Source: JALHNI01 sp965229305 (GTDB taxonomy: Bacteria > Acidobacteriota > Terriglobia > Bryobacterales > Bryobacteraceae). From it: a DNA stretch of 64,000 bases. Position numbers and translations under genes: made by a program. Every line of letters starts with the position of its first letter. The stretch's first letter is position 1. The stretch spans positions 124,001 through 188,000 of the forward strand of contig CBDDIZ010000040.1 of NCBI GenBank assembly GCA_965229305.1, read 5' to 3'. The notes beneath the pieces are model-generated. The model was not told where the DNA came from and made no database searches. It saw only the letters and a list, made by a program, of their open reading frames with translations. This document shows, piece after piece, positions 33,786 to 43,786 of the stretch.

Positions 33786-34997
33786 ATGAAGTTCCCCATC
33801 TATCTCGATAATCACGCCACCACGCCCACTGACCCTCGGGTCGTGCAGGCGATGCTGCCCTACTTCACCGAAATCTTCGGCAACGCGGCCAGCCGCAACC
33901 ATGCCTTTGGCTGGCAGGCGGAAGAAGCTGTCGAAAAAGCTCGCAAACAAATCGCCGACCTCATCGGCGCCAACTCGAAGGAAATCATCTTCACTTCGGG
34001 CGCCACCGAATCCAACAATCTCGCCATCAAGGGCGTCGCGCAGATGTATGCCGAAAAGGGCAACCACATCATCACCGCGGCCACTGAACACAAGGCGGTT
34101 CTCGACACCTGCAAGCACCTTGAAAAGGACGGCTACCGCGTCACCTATCTGCCCGTGAAGGGCGATGGCGCCGTCGACCTCGACATGCTGCGCGAAGCGA
34201 TCACCGATAAGACGATCCTCGTCAGCATCATGTACGCCAACAACGAAATCGGCTACATCCAGCCGGTGGCCGAAATCGGCAAGCTCTGCAAAGAGAAGGG
34301 CGTGCTCTTCCACACCGATGGCGTCCAGGCCGTCGGTAAGATCCCCGTCAACGTGATCGCCGACAACATCGACCTGATGTCGATCACGGCCCACAAGCTC
34401 TATGGCCCCAAAGGCGTGGGCGCCCTCTACGTGCGCCGCAAGGGTCCGCGCGTTCAACTCACCGCCCAGATGGACGGCGGCGGTCACGAACGCGGCATGC
34501 GTTCCGGCACGCTCAACGTCCCCGGCATCGTTGGTCTCGGCGAGGCCTGTGCGCTGGCGCAGAAAGAGATGCCCGCGGAGTCGGCGCGCCTGCGCGCCCT
34601 GCGCGACCGGCTGCACGCCAAGCTCGCCACCATCGAAGAGTCTTACGTCAACGGCGGCATGGACCGCCGCTTGCCTCACAATCTCAACATGAGCTTCGCC
34701 TACGTCGAAGGCGAAAGCCTGCTGATGGGCATCAACGACATCGCCGTCAGTTCGGGCTCCGCCTGCACTTCGGCCACCCTGGAACCCAGCTACGTGCTCA
34801 AAGCCCTGGGTCTCGGTGACGACCTCGCCCATACTTCCATCCGGTTCGGCATTGGCCGTTTCACCACCGAAGAAGAAATCGATTACGTCGCCGACAAGAT
34901 GATCGACGTCGTCAACAAACTGCGCGAACTGTCGCCCCTGTGGGAGATGTTCAAAGATGGCGTCGACCTCAGCAAGGTCGAGTGGGTCGCCCACTAA
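33786..34997 (+). CDS. iscS: Cysteine desulfurase IscS
   Basis: 403-residue PLP-dependent desulfurase that converts cysteine to alanine and supplies persulfide sulfur to IscU. H102 (TEHKAV), K204 in TAHKLYGPKG (PLP lysine) and C327 in SSGSACTSA (mobile-loop cysteine) align closely with Escherichia coli IscS positions. YLDNHATTP opens the protein. The ATG at 33786 is preferred over the TTG directly before it because GAAGGA lies about 9 nt upstream. IscS-type (long active loop), not SufS-type. Confidence 0.96.
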   Translation: MKFPIYLDNHATTPTDPRVVQAMLPYFTEIFGNAASRNHAFGWQAEEAVEKARKQIADLIGANSKEIIFTSGATESNNLAIKGVAQMYAEKGNHIITAATEHKAVLDTCKHLEKDGYRVTYLPVKGDGAVDLDMLREAITDKTILVSIMYANNEIGYIQPVAEIGKLCKEKGVLFHTDGVQAVGKIPVNVIADNIDLMSITAHKLYGPKGVGALYVRRKGPRVQLTAQMDGGGHERGMRSGTLNVPGIVGLGEACALAQKEMPAESARLRALRDRLHAKLATIEESYVNGGMDRRLPHNLNMSFAYVEGESLLMGINDIAVSSGSACTSATLEPSYVLKALGLGDDLAHTSIRFGIGRFTTEEEIDYVADKMIDVVNKLRELSPLWEMFKDGVDLSKVEWVAH

Positions 34998-35036
34998 GCC
35001 GCGCAACCACCACGAAATTTAGAGAGGGACAATCAC

Positions 35037-35444
35037 ATGGCTTACTCCGATAAAGTTCTCGACCACTACAATCACCCGCGCAACGTGGGCAGCCTCGATA
35101 AGAAGGACCCCAACGTGGGGACCGGCATGGTCGGCGCCCCCGAGTGCGGCGACGTCATGAAGCTCCAGATCAAGGTCAATCCCACCACGGGCGTCATCGA
35201 AGATGCCAAGTTCAAGACCTTCGGCTGCGGCTCTGCCATCGCCTCTTCGTCCTTGGCCACCGAGTGGCTCAAGGGCAAGAGCGTTGACGAAGCGCTCGCC
35301 ATCAAGAACACGGACATCGTCACCGAACTGGCGCTCCCGCCCGTCAAGATTCACTGCTCCGTGCTTGCTGAAGATGCGATCAAGGCCGCCATCGACGACT
35401 ATAAGGCCAAGGCCGTGCCGGTCGCCGAACAGGCCACTGTCTAA
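35037..35444 (+). CDS. iscU: Fe-S cluster scaffold IscU
   Basis: 135-residue scaffold on which [2Fe-2S] clusters are built. C37 (PECGDVM), C64 (FGCGSAI) and C107 (KIHCSVLA) are the three ligand cysteines, and LPPVK at 100-104 is the site recognised by the HscA chaperone. GAGGGAC lies upstream of the ATG. It fits exactly with the IscS upstream and HscA/HscB downstream, and differs from SufU in lacking the extra insertion. Confidence 0.96.
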   Translation: MAYSDKVLDHYNHPRNVGSLDKKDPNVGTGMVGAPECGDVMKLQIKVNPTTGVIEDAKFKTFGCGSAIASSSLATEWLKGKSVDEALAIKNTDIVTELALPPVKIHCSVLAEDAIKAAIDDYKAKAVPVAEQATV

Positions 35445-35455
35445 AAGGAGGCTCG

Positions 35456-35776
35456 ATGGTTAGCGTCACTCCCAAAGCCGTCGGTAAGATCCGCGAAGCC
35501 TTCGCCCGCGAAGGCGTTCAAGGCGGTTTGCGGCTCGGCGTGCTGGGCGGCGGCTGCTCCGGCTTGAGCTATCAGTTCAAGTTCGACCCCCAGCCGCGCT
35601 CGAATGACAATGTACTGAACTTCGAAGACGTCCAGGTCTTCGTCGATCCCAAGAGCATGATCTTCCTCGACGGCATGACGCTCGACTGGAAAGACTCGCT
35701 CATGCATTCCGGCTTTGTCTTCGAGAATCCCAACGCCAAGAAGAGCTGCGGCTGCGGCACTTCCTTCACCGCCTGA
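35456..35776 (+). CDS. iscA: A-type Fe-S carrier IscA
   Basis: 106-residue A-type carrier that receives or delivers Fe-S clusters. It has the three conserved cysteines C34 (GGGCSGLSY), C98 and C100 (SCGCGTSF). AAGGAGG is positioned 6 nt before the ATG at 35456, 12 bp after iscU. Confidence 0.95.
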   Translation: MVSVTPKAVGKIREAFAREGVQGGLRLGVLGGGCSGLSYQFKFDPQPRSNDNVLNFEDVQVFVDPKSMIFLDGMTLDWKDSLMHSGFVFENPNAKKSCGCGTSFTA

Positions 35777-35818
35777 TTTCCTCGGGACGGGCTTTCGCGG
35801 CCCGTCCTTCCTCCCTCC

Positions 35819-36346
35819 ATGCATCCCGACTATTACGCTTCGCTCGACCTGCCTCCGCTCCAACTCCATCTGGACCCGGCTGACCTCGAAAAGCGTTTCC
35901 ATGCCAAAAGCCGTCAACTCCACCCGGACCGCTTCGCTCGGGCTTCCGCCGCCGAGCAGCAAGCCGCCCTCGACGCTTCCTCCGTCCTGAACGACGCCTA
36001 TCGCACCCTCCGCGATCCCCTCAAACGTTACGAATATGCGCTCAAGGCCGCCGGCCTCAACCTCGGTGAGCAAGGCAACAAAGACGTCCCGGCGGACCTG
36101 CTCGAGGAAGTCTTCGAACTCAACATGGCCCTTGAAGAGGCTGGTCACGAGGACGAAATCGCCGCCGCCAAGGAACGCTTCCTCGCCATGCGCGACGACA
36201 TCGATCAGCAACTGCGGCAACTGGCTGTCGCCCACGACGCTGGCCCCAGCCGCGATCTGCTCGAACAACTCCGCGGCTTACTGAACCGCCGCCGCTACAT
36301 CTCCAATCTCATCTCTACCGCCTCCGGCGAAGGCATTCGCCACTAA
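35819..36346 (+). CDS. hscB: J-domain co-chaperone HscB
   Basis: 175-residue co-chaperone that brings IscU to HscA. The J domain with HPD at residues 35-37 (RQLHPDRFA) occupies the first ~80 residues, followed by the helical IscU-binding domain (DLLEEVFELNMALEEAG...LNRRRYISNLI). Length and order match proteobacterial HscB (about 170 residues). It is 6 bp upstream of hscA. Confidence 0.94.
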   Translation: MHPDYYASLDLPPLQLHLDPADLEKRFHAKSRQLHPDRFARASAAEQQAALDASSVLNDAYRTLRDPLKRYEYALKAAGLNLGEQGNKDVPADLLEEVFELNMALEEAGHEDEIAAAKERFLAMRDDIDQQLRQLAVAHDAGPSRDLLEQLRGLLNRRRYISNLISTASGEGIRH

Positions 36347-36352
36347 ATCACC

Positions 36353-38193
<1,841 letters not shown>

Positions 38194-38197
<4 letters not shown>

Positions 38198-38406
38198 CCG
38201 GTCTTTCCTGGAACCACATCGACGACCTCGGCCTCTCCCTCTACGAGGCCCACCCCGACACGGACCCGCTCACCGTCCGTTTCACCGACCTCCACAAATG
38301 GATCACCGAACTTCCGGATTTCGCCGACGATCCGCTCAAGTCCACCGAAGCCAAGCTCGAAGCCATTCAAATGGCTTGGTACGACGAGTGGAAAGACAAC
38401 CAGTAG
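38194..38406 (+). CDS. iscX: IscX, acidic adaptor of the Isc system
   Basis: 70-residue acidic protein of the IscX (YfhJ) family, which binds IscS and modulates sulfur transfer. Family motifs LYEAHPDTDP and FTDLHKWITELPDF are visible. It is coupled to hscA by an ATGA overlap. In proteobacteria a ferredoxin gene (fdx) usually lies between hscA and iscX; none is present here. The stop codon directly abuts the convergent peptidase stop with no base between. Confidence 0.93.
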
Positions 38407-39882
38407 TTACTTCTTCGTCTCATCGTAAAACTGGTCCACGTCCGTCTTCAGTTTCTTCAGCGAGGGCACATGGATATACATCATGTGCCCGCCCTCGTAA
38501 TCCGTCCACTTAATATTCTTCCTCAGCGCCGGCGTCAGGCCCATGTGCGAAACCGTATACTCCACCGCATGGAATGGCGTTGCCAGGTCGTAGTAGCCGT
38601 AAGCGATCCACACCTTCATATGCGGATTCCGCTCGAGCGCCGCGCGTAAGTTCTCCGCCGTATCGGCGTAGCCCTGGCCCCCGTTTTGTGAGATGCCCCA
38701 ATCCCACGCCGACGTGATGCCGCCGCCCAGCGCATAGTATTCCTTCTCTTCTTCCCAGCCCAATTGCTCCCGCGCGTACTGGTTCATCACCGCCGTATAA
38801 GGCGGTCGGATCGCCGTCAGCGACGGATCGAAGCTCGGCGTCTCGGCCGTCGGCGAGCCCTCGCTCCCCGTCAATCGTCCATCCAACCTTCCCACCGTCA
38901 GCCCGCGATCCCGCAACAACTCCTTGGTGAATCGCTGAATCTCAATCCGCAAGTCGCTGCGATCCAGAAACTCGCGCGAGAGCCCCGTCAGTCTCACCAG
39001 TTGATCGAGCCCCCGCTTGCGCTCCTCCGCCGTCAGCGTATCGCCCTTGAAGAGCAGTGCCTGATAATCGCCGGACGCAAACTTACGGCTCTCCTCCACC
39101 GCCTTCCGCAAATCCTTCTGTAACTCCGGCCCGAGTTTCTTGTGATACCACGCGATCGCCGTGTAAGTCGGCAAGTGCGTCGCATAAGTCAGATCGTTGC
39201 CTCGCTGGAAGCGCAAGGTCTGAAAGTTCATCACGGTCGAGACCAGCATCACGCCGTTCAGCGCAATCCCATGGTCCACCAGCCATTGCGACAGCCCCGC
39301 AGCCCGCGTCGTCCCGTAGCTTTCCCCGGCCACGTACAACGGAGAGTTCCAACGCTTGGTTTGATTCAGATAATTCCGGACAAACGTCCCAATCGACTCG
39401 ATGTCGCCCCGCACGCCAAAATAGCGCCGCGCCGTGTCCTGATTCCGCGCCCGTGAAAACCCCGTCCCCACCGGATCCACAAACACCAGATCGCTCTTCT
39501 CCAGCCACGTCGACTCGTTCGGCACCATCTTGTAAGGCGCCGGCGGCAGCGACCCATCGTCATTCATCGCCGCCCTCTGCGGACCGATCGCCCCCAGATG
39601 CAGCCACAACGATCCCGCTCCCGGACCGCCGTTAAAGCACACCGTCAACGGCCGGTTCGCCCCCTCTACCGTATAGGCCACATAGAAAAGCTGCGCCTCA
39701 ATCTCGCCCTGCTCGTTCTTCAGCGGCATCATCCCCGTCGTCGACCGGTACTTCAGCGCCTTGCCCCGCACCATCAGTTCCTGATCGCGCGTCACCGGCT
39801 TCATCTCGGTCAATGGCTTCGGCGCGCCGGCCGGCTGCCCCCACGCCGTCATCACCAGCAGGAAAGGAAGAAGCACTCGCAT
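38407..39882 (-). CDS. Secreted S10-family serine carboxypeptidase
   Basis: 491-residue peptidase of family S10 (alpha/beta hydrolase). Signal peptide MRVLLPFLLVMTAWGQ, then the oxyanion loop FNGGPGAGS (83-91), nucleophile S188 in GESYGTTRA, and the C-terminal catalytic Asp/His in YYDLATPFHAVE and EGGHMMYIH. The start is ATG 39882, giving the signal peptide; the much longer open frame upstream is the shadow of the divergent dehydrogenase gene. S10 enzymes act at acid pH, which would suit an acidophilic soil bacterium. It is only 39 bp from the divergent gene. Confidence 0.92.
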   Translation of the reverse strand: MRVLLPFLLVMTAWGQPAGAPKPLTEMKPVTRDQELMVRGKALKYRSTTGMMPLKNEQGEIEAQLFYVAYTVEGANRPLTVCFNGGPGAGSLWLHLGAIGPQRAAMNDDGSLPPAPYKMVPNESTWLEKSDLVFVDPVGTGFSRARNQDTARRYFGVRGDIESIGTFVRNYLNQTKRWNSPLYVAGESYGTTRAAGLSQWLVDHGIALNGVMLVSTVMNFQTLRFQRGNDLTYATHLPTYTAIAWYHKKLGPELQKDLRKAVEESRKFASGDYQALLFKGDTLTAEERKRGLDQLVRLTGLSREFLDRSDLRIEIQRFTKELLRDRGLTVGRLDGRLTGSEGSPTAETPSFDPSLTAIRPPYTAVMNQYAREQLGWEEEKEYYALGGGITSAWDWGISQNGGQGYADTAENLRAALERNPHMKVWIAYGYYDLATPFHAVEYTVSHMGLTPALRKNIKWTDYEGGHMMYIHVPSLKKLKTDVDQFYDETKK

Positions 39883-39921
39883 GATCGTTAGGGTAACAGC
39901 GTTTGTTACACTCGGGATCGC

Positions 39922-40938
39922 ATGAACTATCGCATCGCCGTGTTGCCGGGCGACGGCATCGGAGTGGAAGTGATGGCCGAGGCCTGCCGCGTTCTCGAAG
40001 CTGCCGCGGACGGCTTTACCTTGGAATTCGCCGAGATGAGCGTCGGCGCCAACGAGTATCTCGCTAATGGCGACCCCCTCCCTCCGGCCACCCTCGAACG
40101 AGCCCAGACTTACGACGCGATCCTGCTCGGCGCCATGGGCCTCCCGCACGTCCGCTGGCCCAACGGCACCGAGATGACGCCTCAGATCGACATCCGCGAA
40201 AAGCTCGACCTCTATCTCGGCCTTCGTCCCATCCGCCTCATTCACGAATCCCTTTCGCCGCTTAAAGGTTATGCCGCTGGCGAAATCGACTTCCTGCTGA
40301 TCCGCGAGAATACTGAAGGTCTCTTCTTCTCGCGCGGCGCCGCGCAAAAAGACAACCCACCCTTCGTCGAAGACACGATGCACATCTCGCGCCCTCGCAG
40401 CGAGCGCCTCTTCCATCGCGCCTTCGAGCACGCCCGCCTCCGCCGCCACCACGTCACCTTAGTCGACAAAGCGAATGTCTTGCCGTCGATGGCTTACTTT
40501 CGCCGCATCTTCCAGGAAGTAGCCGCACAGTATCCGGACGTCCAAACGGACTGCGTCTATGTCGACGCCATGGCCTTATACCTGGTCACCCGCCCGCAGA
40601 CTTATGACGTCGTCGTCACCGAAAACATGTTTGGCGACATCCTCAGCGACCTTGCCGCCGGCCTCATCGGTGGCATGGGCTACGCTCCCTCCGCCGACAT
40701 CGGCGATCGCTGGGCCGTCTTCCAGCCCTCGCACGGCACTGCGCCTGATATCGCCGGTCAGGGCCTCGCGAACCCCGTCGCCATGATTCTCTCCGCCGCC
40801 ATGATGCTCGATTGGTTCGCCACCGACGCTACTCGGCAAGCCGCCCGCCGCATCGAAGCCGCGGTCAGCCAAGTCGACTACACCGCCATCAAAGGCACGG
40901 CCGCCATCACGCGCCACATTCTCGCCGCCCTCAAATAA
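39922..40938 (+). CDS. Isocitrate/isopropylmalate dehydrogenase family enzyme
   Basis: 338-residue NAD-dependent beta-hydroxyacid oxidative decarboxylase. IAVLPGDGIGVEVM starts the protein; REKLDLYLGLRPIRLI, LIRENTEGLFFS, DKANVLPSM, VTENMFGDILSDLAAGLIGGMG and PSHGTAPDIAGQGLANP are the family signatures. No leuC, leuD or leuA gene is nearby, and the REKLDLYLGLRP segment resembles the tartrate/D-malate dehydrogenase branch as much as LeuB, so the substrate is open. It is divergently transcribed from the S10 peptidase. Confidence 0.9.
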   Translation: MNYRIAVLPGDGIGVEVMAEACRVLEAAADGFTLEFAEMSVGANEYLANGDPLPPATLERAQTYDAILLGAMGLPHVRWPNGTEMTPQIDIREKLDLYLGLRPIRLIHESLSPLKGYAAGEIDFLLIRENTEGLFFSRGAAQKDNPPFVEDTMHISRPRSERLFHRAFEHARLRRHHVTLVDKANVLPSMAYFRRIFQEVAAQYPDVQTDCVYVDAMALYLVTRPQTYDVVVTENMFGDILSDLAAGLIGGMGYAPSADIGDRWAVFQPSHGTAPDIAGQGLANPVAMILSAAMMLDWFATDATRQAARRIEAAVSQVDYTAIKGTAAITRHILAALK

Positions 40939-41047
40939 TTCTCAATCCAGCGGTCAGTTTACTTCGTATCTCCCATCGGAAGCGGTTTGCTAGCAATGCC
41001 TCGCGGCCTGCCGCAACCTTCGGGGCTCTTCAAGGAGAACGAAGAAA

Positions 41048-42175
41048 TTGACTGAGAATAAATTAATCCGAGACATGATCGCCGCTTCGCCGGACCGCCG
41101 CAGCTTTGTCAAAAAGCTCGGCTTGGCTGGCGCGATGGCCAGTGCCGCCGTGACGGTCACTAACCCGCGCGCGTACGCCCAGTCCGCCATCACGGACCTC
41201 GACATCGTGCAGTTCGCGTTGAATCTCGAGTATCTCGAGGCCGAATTCTATACCGCCGCCACCACCGGCCAAACCATCAGCCAGGTCGGCATCGGCATCA
41301 CGGGCTCCGGCACTGCCGGCAACACCACCGGCGGCTCCCGGGTCACCTTTGCCGACGCCGCCATCAGTCAGATGGCGCAGGAACTTGCTTCGAACGAGCA
41401 AGTCCACGTCAAGCTGCTGCGCGACACCATCACTTCGCTCGGCGGCACGCCCGTCGCCAAGCCGGCCATCAATCTCAACGCGCTCGGCGTCGGCTTCAAT
41501 AGCCAGGCCGAATTCCTCGTGGTCGCGCGGGCGCTCGAAGATATTGGCGTCACTGCCTATGGCGGCGCTGCTCCGCTCATTCAGGACAAGACGATCCTTG
41601 GCTACGCGGCTCAAATCCTCGCCGTTGAAGCCTTTCATGCCGGCGCGATCCGGACGCAGGTCGCTCGCTTGAACCTCACCACCACCGCGCTCGATGCGGT
41701 GGACCACATTCCTCCGCCTTCCGGCACGTTGTTCTTCAACACCAACAGCAATGCCCTTTCCGAAGTGCGCTCGCCGGGCGAAGTGCTCCGTCTCGCCTAT
41801 GGCGGCGCCGCCAACGCCACTTCGGGCGGCTTCTTCCCCACTGGCGTCAACGGCAACATCAAGGCCGCTTCGGGCTCCGGTCCGTCGCCGTCCGGTAACT
41901 CAATCACCGCCAGCCCCAACCCGATTCCCGTGCAGGGTGGCAACCTCGGCCAAACCACCATCTCGTGGAATGCGCCCAACGCCTCGGTTGTGGAAATCCG
42001 CGTGGGCAGCCCCACCGGCCAGCTCTTCGCCATGCAAGGTAAATCCGGCTCCATGATGACCGGCTCCTGGGTTCAGGAAGGCACCACCTTCTACCTCGTC
42101 GATGTGTCGAACGGCAAAACCGCCAGCGCTGCCAACGTGCTCGCTTCGGTTGTGATCCGCCTCCAGCGCAGCTAG
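41048..42175 (+). CDS. Tat-exported ferritin-like domain protein
   Basis: 375-residue exported protein. The Tat signal is DRRSFVKKLGLAGAMASAAVTV with cleavage near PRAYA. A four-helix ferritin-like domain (residues ~48-215) follows: QFALNLEYLEAEFYTAA, ELASNEQVHVKLLRDTI, ARALEDIGVTAYGGAA and QILAVEAFHAGAIRTQV carry the Glu/His ligands expected of a di-metal centre. The C-terminal ~100 residues are beta-rich (ITASPNPIPVQGGNLGQTTISWNAPNAS), resembling an Ig-like or sugar-binding add-on. The TTG start at 41048 is chosen because AAGGAG lies 10 nt upstream; ATG 41075 is the alternative. Confidence 0.85.
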   Translation: MTENKLIRDMIAASPDRRSFVKKLGLAGAMASAAVTVTNPRAYAQSAITDLDIVQFALNLEYLEAEFYTAATTGQTISQVGIGITGSGTAGNTTGGSRVTFADAAISQMAQELASNEQVHVKLLRDTITSLGGTPVAKPAINLNALGVGFNSQAEFLVVARALEDIGVTAYGGAAPLIQDKTILGYAAQILAVEAFHAGAIRTQVARLNLTTTALDAVDHIPPPSGTLFFNTNSNALSEVRSPGEVLRLAYGGAANATSGGFFPTGVNGNIKAASGSGPSPSGNSITASPNPIPVQGGNLGQTTISWNAPNASVVEIRVGSPTGQLFAMQGKSGSMMTGSWVQEGTTFYLVDVSNGKTASAANVLASVVIRLQRS

Positions 42176-42191
42176 TTCGCCCATCGCTTCG

Positions 42192-42217
42192 GCGGGCGGG
42201 AGCTTGCTCCCGCCCGC
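42192..42217. repeat. Perfect REP-like GC-rich hairpin
   Basis: GCGGGCGGGAGC-TT-GCTCCCGCCCGC: a perfect 12-bp stem with a 2-nt centre, 16 bp after the ferritin-like gene stop and 12 bp before the methyltransferase GTG. There is no T-run, so it is more like a repetitive extragenic palindrome or mRNA stabiliser than an intrinsic terminator. Confidence 0.6.
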
Positions 42218-42229
42218 TACGATGACTAA

Positions 42230-43786
42230 GTGGCCAACGTGAATCAGTCCCGTGTGGATGCGCCAGGCGACTACGCTGCTGCCCTCGCTGCTGAGCAGAA
42301 GATCTACGCGAACTGCACCGAGGTTCACGATCTTCCCCCATCCTTCCACTACTGGTCGAATCGCTACCTCCGTCCCCAACTCCAGGCCCATGGCTTCGAG
42401 TCGCCCCAGGACTTATTCCTCGACGTTCTTCGCCGGCAATGTACGCAGGACGCTCCCGTACGCTTCCTCAGCGTCGGGGCAGGGAACGGCGATCTCGAAC
42501 TCGCCCTCGCCGCGCAACTCCGCGCCGAACGTCACGACAATTTCGTCCTCGAGTGTTTGGACCTGAACCCCCAGATGCTCGCTCGCGGCCGTGCCGCGGC
42601 CGACGCCGCCGGACTTGGTAAATACCTCGCCTTCGTTCAGGCTGACTTCAACCACTGGCGAGCCACCCACCGCTATCACGCCGTCCTCGCCAATCAATCC
42701 CTCCATCACGTCGTCAACCTCGAAGGCTTGCTCAGCGAACTTCGCCGAGCGTTAGTCGACACTGGCGAACTCGCCGTCTCCGACATGATCGGTCGCAATG
42801 GTCATCAGCGTTGGCCTGAAGCTCTCGCCATCGTGCAGGAATTCTGGACCGGCCTGCCGCCGTCCTATCGCTTCAACCTGCGCCGTCTTGTCTATGAAGA
42901 ACGCTTCGTCAATTGGGATTGCTCCGGCGAAGGCTTTGAGGGCATCCGCTCGCAGGACATCCTGCCCCTCCTCCTCGAACATTTCCACTTCAAAATGTTT
43001 TTGCCCTTCGGCAACCTGATTGACCCTTTCGTCGACCGCACCTTCGGTGGCCACTTCGACGTTGCCTCCGCCTGGGACCGCGCCTTTCTTGACCGCGTCC
43101 ACGCCCGCGACGAGGCCGAGCTCGCCGCCGGTCGTCTCACCCCCACCCATCTCCTCGCCATCCTGACGAAAGAACCCGCCCCCCACGCGGTCGCCCCCCA
43201 GACCGTCCGCCGCTGTATTCGCCGGCCCTCCGCCCCGCCCACCGACTCCAGTCCGCCCCCTGTCCCCTACGAATGGGGCGCCTGGCCGCACGCCGCTGAT
43301 GATGAGCTCCGCCGTGTCTGTCAGTATCTCGCGGCCGCCGATCAAACCGACCTGCTCCGCGAACGCACCCTCTGGGCTCTCCGTCTCCAGGACGAACTCC
43401 AGGAGCGCACTGGTCAAACCGTCATCTGGCAGCAAGAAGCCGCCGCCGAAGCCGAACGCGGCCGAGCCCTCGCAGCGGACTTACGCGAGCGCACTGCCTG
43501 GGCCCTCTCTCTCGAAGCCGAACTCGACTCCCGCACCGCCTGGGCTCAGGACCTGCTAGCCGAGCGCGACCGCTATCGCGCCGCCCTCGCGCAAGCCGAA
43601 GCCGACCTCGCCGCGCGCACCGCATGGGCCCAAAGCCTCGATGTCGAACTGAACGAACGAACCCGCTGGGCCCAGCAACTCGAACAGGAACGCGACGCGG
43701 AACGCCAGCGCGCGGACCATCTCGCCGCCATCCTCCGTCACCCGCTCCGTACCCTGCGCCATTGGCTGACCGGCCTGCGTGGCTGA
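42230..43786 (+). CDS. Class I SAM-dependent methyltransferase with C-terminal repetitive coiled coil
   Basis: 518-residue protein. Residues ~75-200 form a Rossmann methyltransferase: FLSVGAGNGDLELALA is the SAM loop, LECLDLNPQMLARGR the acidic second strand, and VLANQSLHHVVNLEGLL the motif before the fifth helix. Residues ~365-500 carry repeated units of the pattern RTxWAxxLxxEL (ERTLWALRLQDEL, ERTAWALSLEAEL, SRTAWAQDLLAER, ARTAWAQSLDVEL, ERTRWAQQLEQER), a likely long coiled coil. Such tails are seen on methyl- and glycosyltransferases of surface polysaccharide clusters, so a role in polysaccharide modification is possible. Starts with GTG; no clear ribosome site because of the hairpin upstream. 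Confidence 0.85.
   Translation: MANVNQSRVDAPGDYAAALAAEQKIYANCTEVHDLPPSFHYWSNRYLRPQLQAHGFESPQDLFLDVLRRQCTQDAPVRFLSVGAGNGDLELALAAQLRAERHDNFVLECLDLNPQMLARGRAAADAAGLGKYLAFVQADFNHWRATHRYHAVLANQSLHHVVNLEGLLSELRRALVDTGELAVSDMIGRNGHQRWPEALAIVQEFWTGLPPSYRFNLRRLVYEERFVNWDCSGEGFEGIRSQDILPLLLEHFHFKMFLPFGNLIDPFVDRTFGGHFDVASAWDRAFLDRVHARDEAELAAGRLTPTHLLAILTKEPAPHAVAPQTVRRCIRRPSAPPTDSSPPPVPYEWGAWPHAADDELRRVCQYLAAADQTDLLRERTLWALRLQDELQERTGQTVIWQQEAAAEAERGRALAADLRERTAWALSLEAELDSRTAWAQDLLAERDRYRAALAQAEADLAARTAWAQSLDVELNERTRWAQQLEQERDAERQRADHLAAILRHPLRTLRHWLTGLRG

Noticed and set aside
39883..40452. N-terminal extension of the S10 peptidase
   Set aside because: It is the antisense shadow of the divergent dehydrogenase gene, and the true signal peptide starts at 39882.
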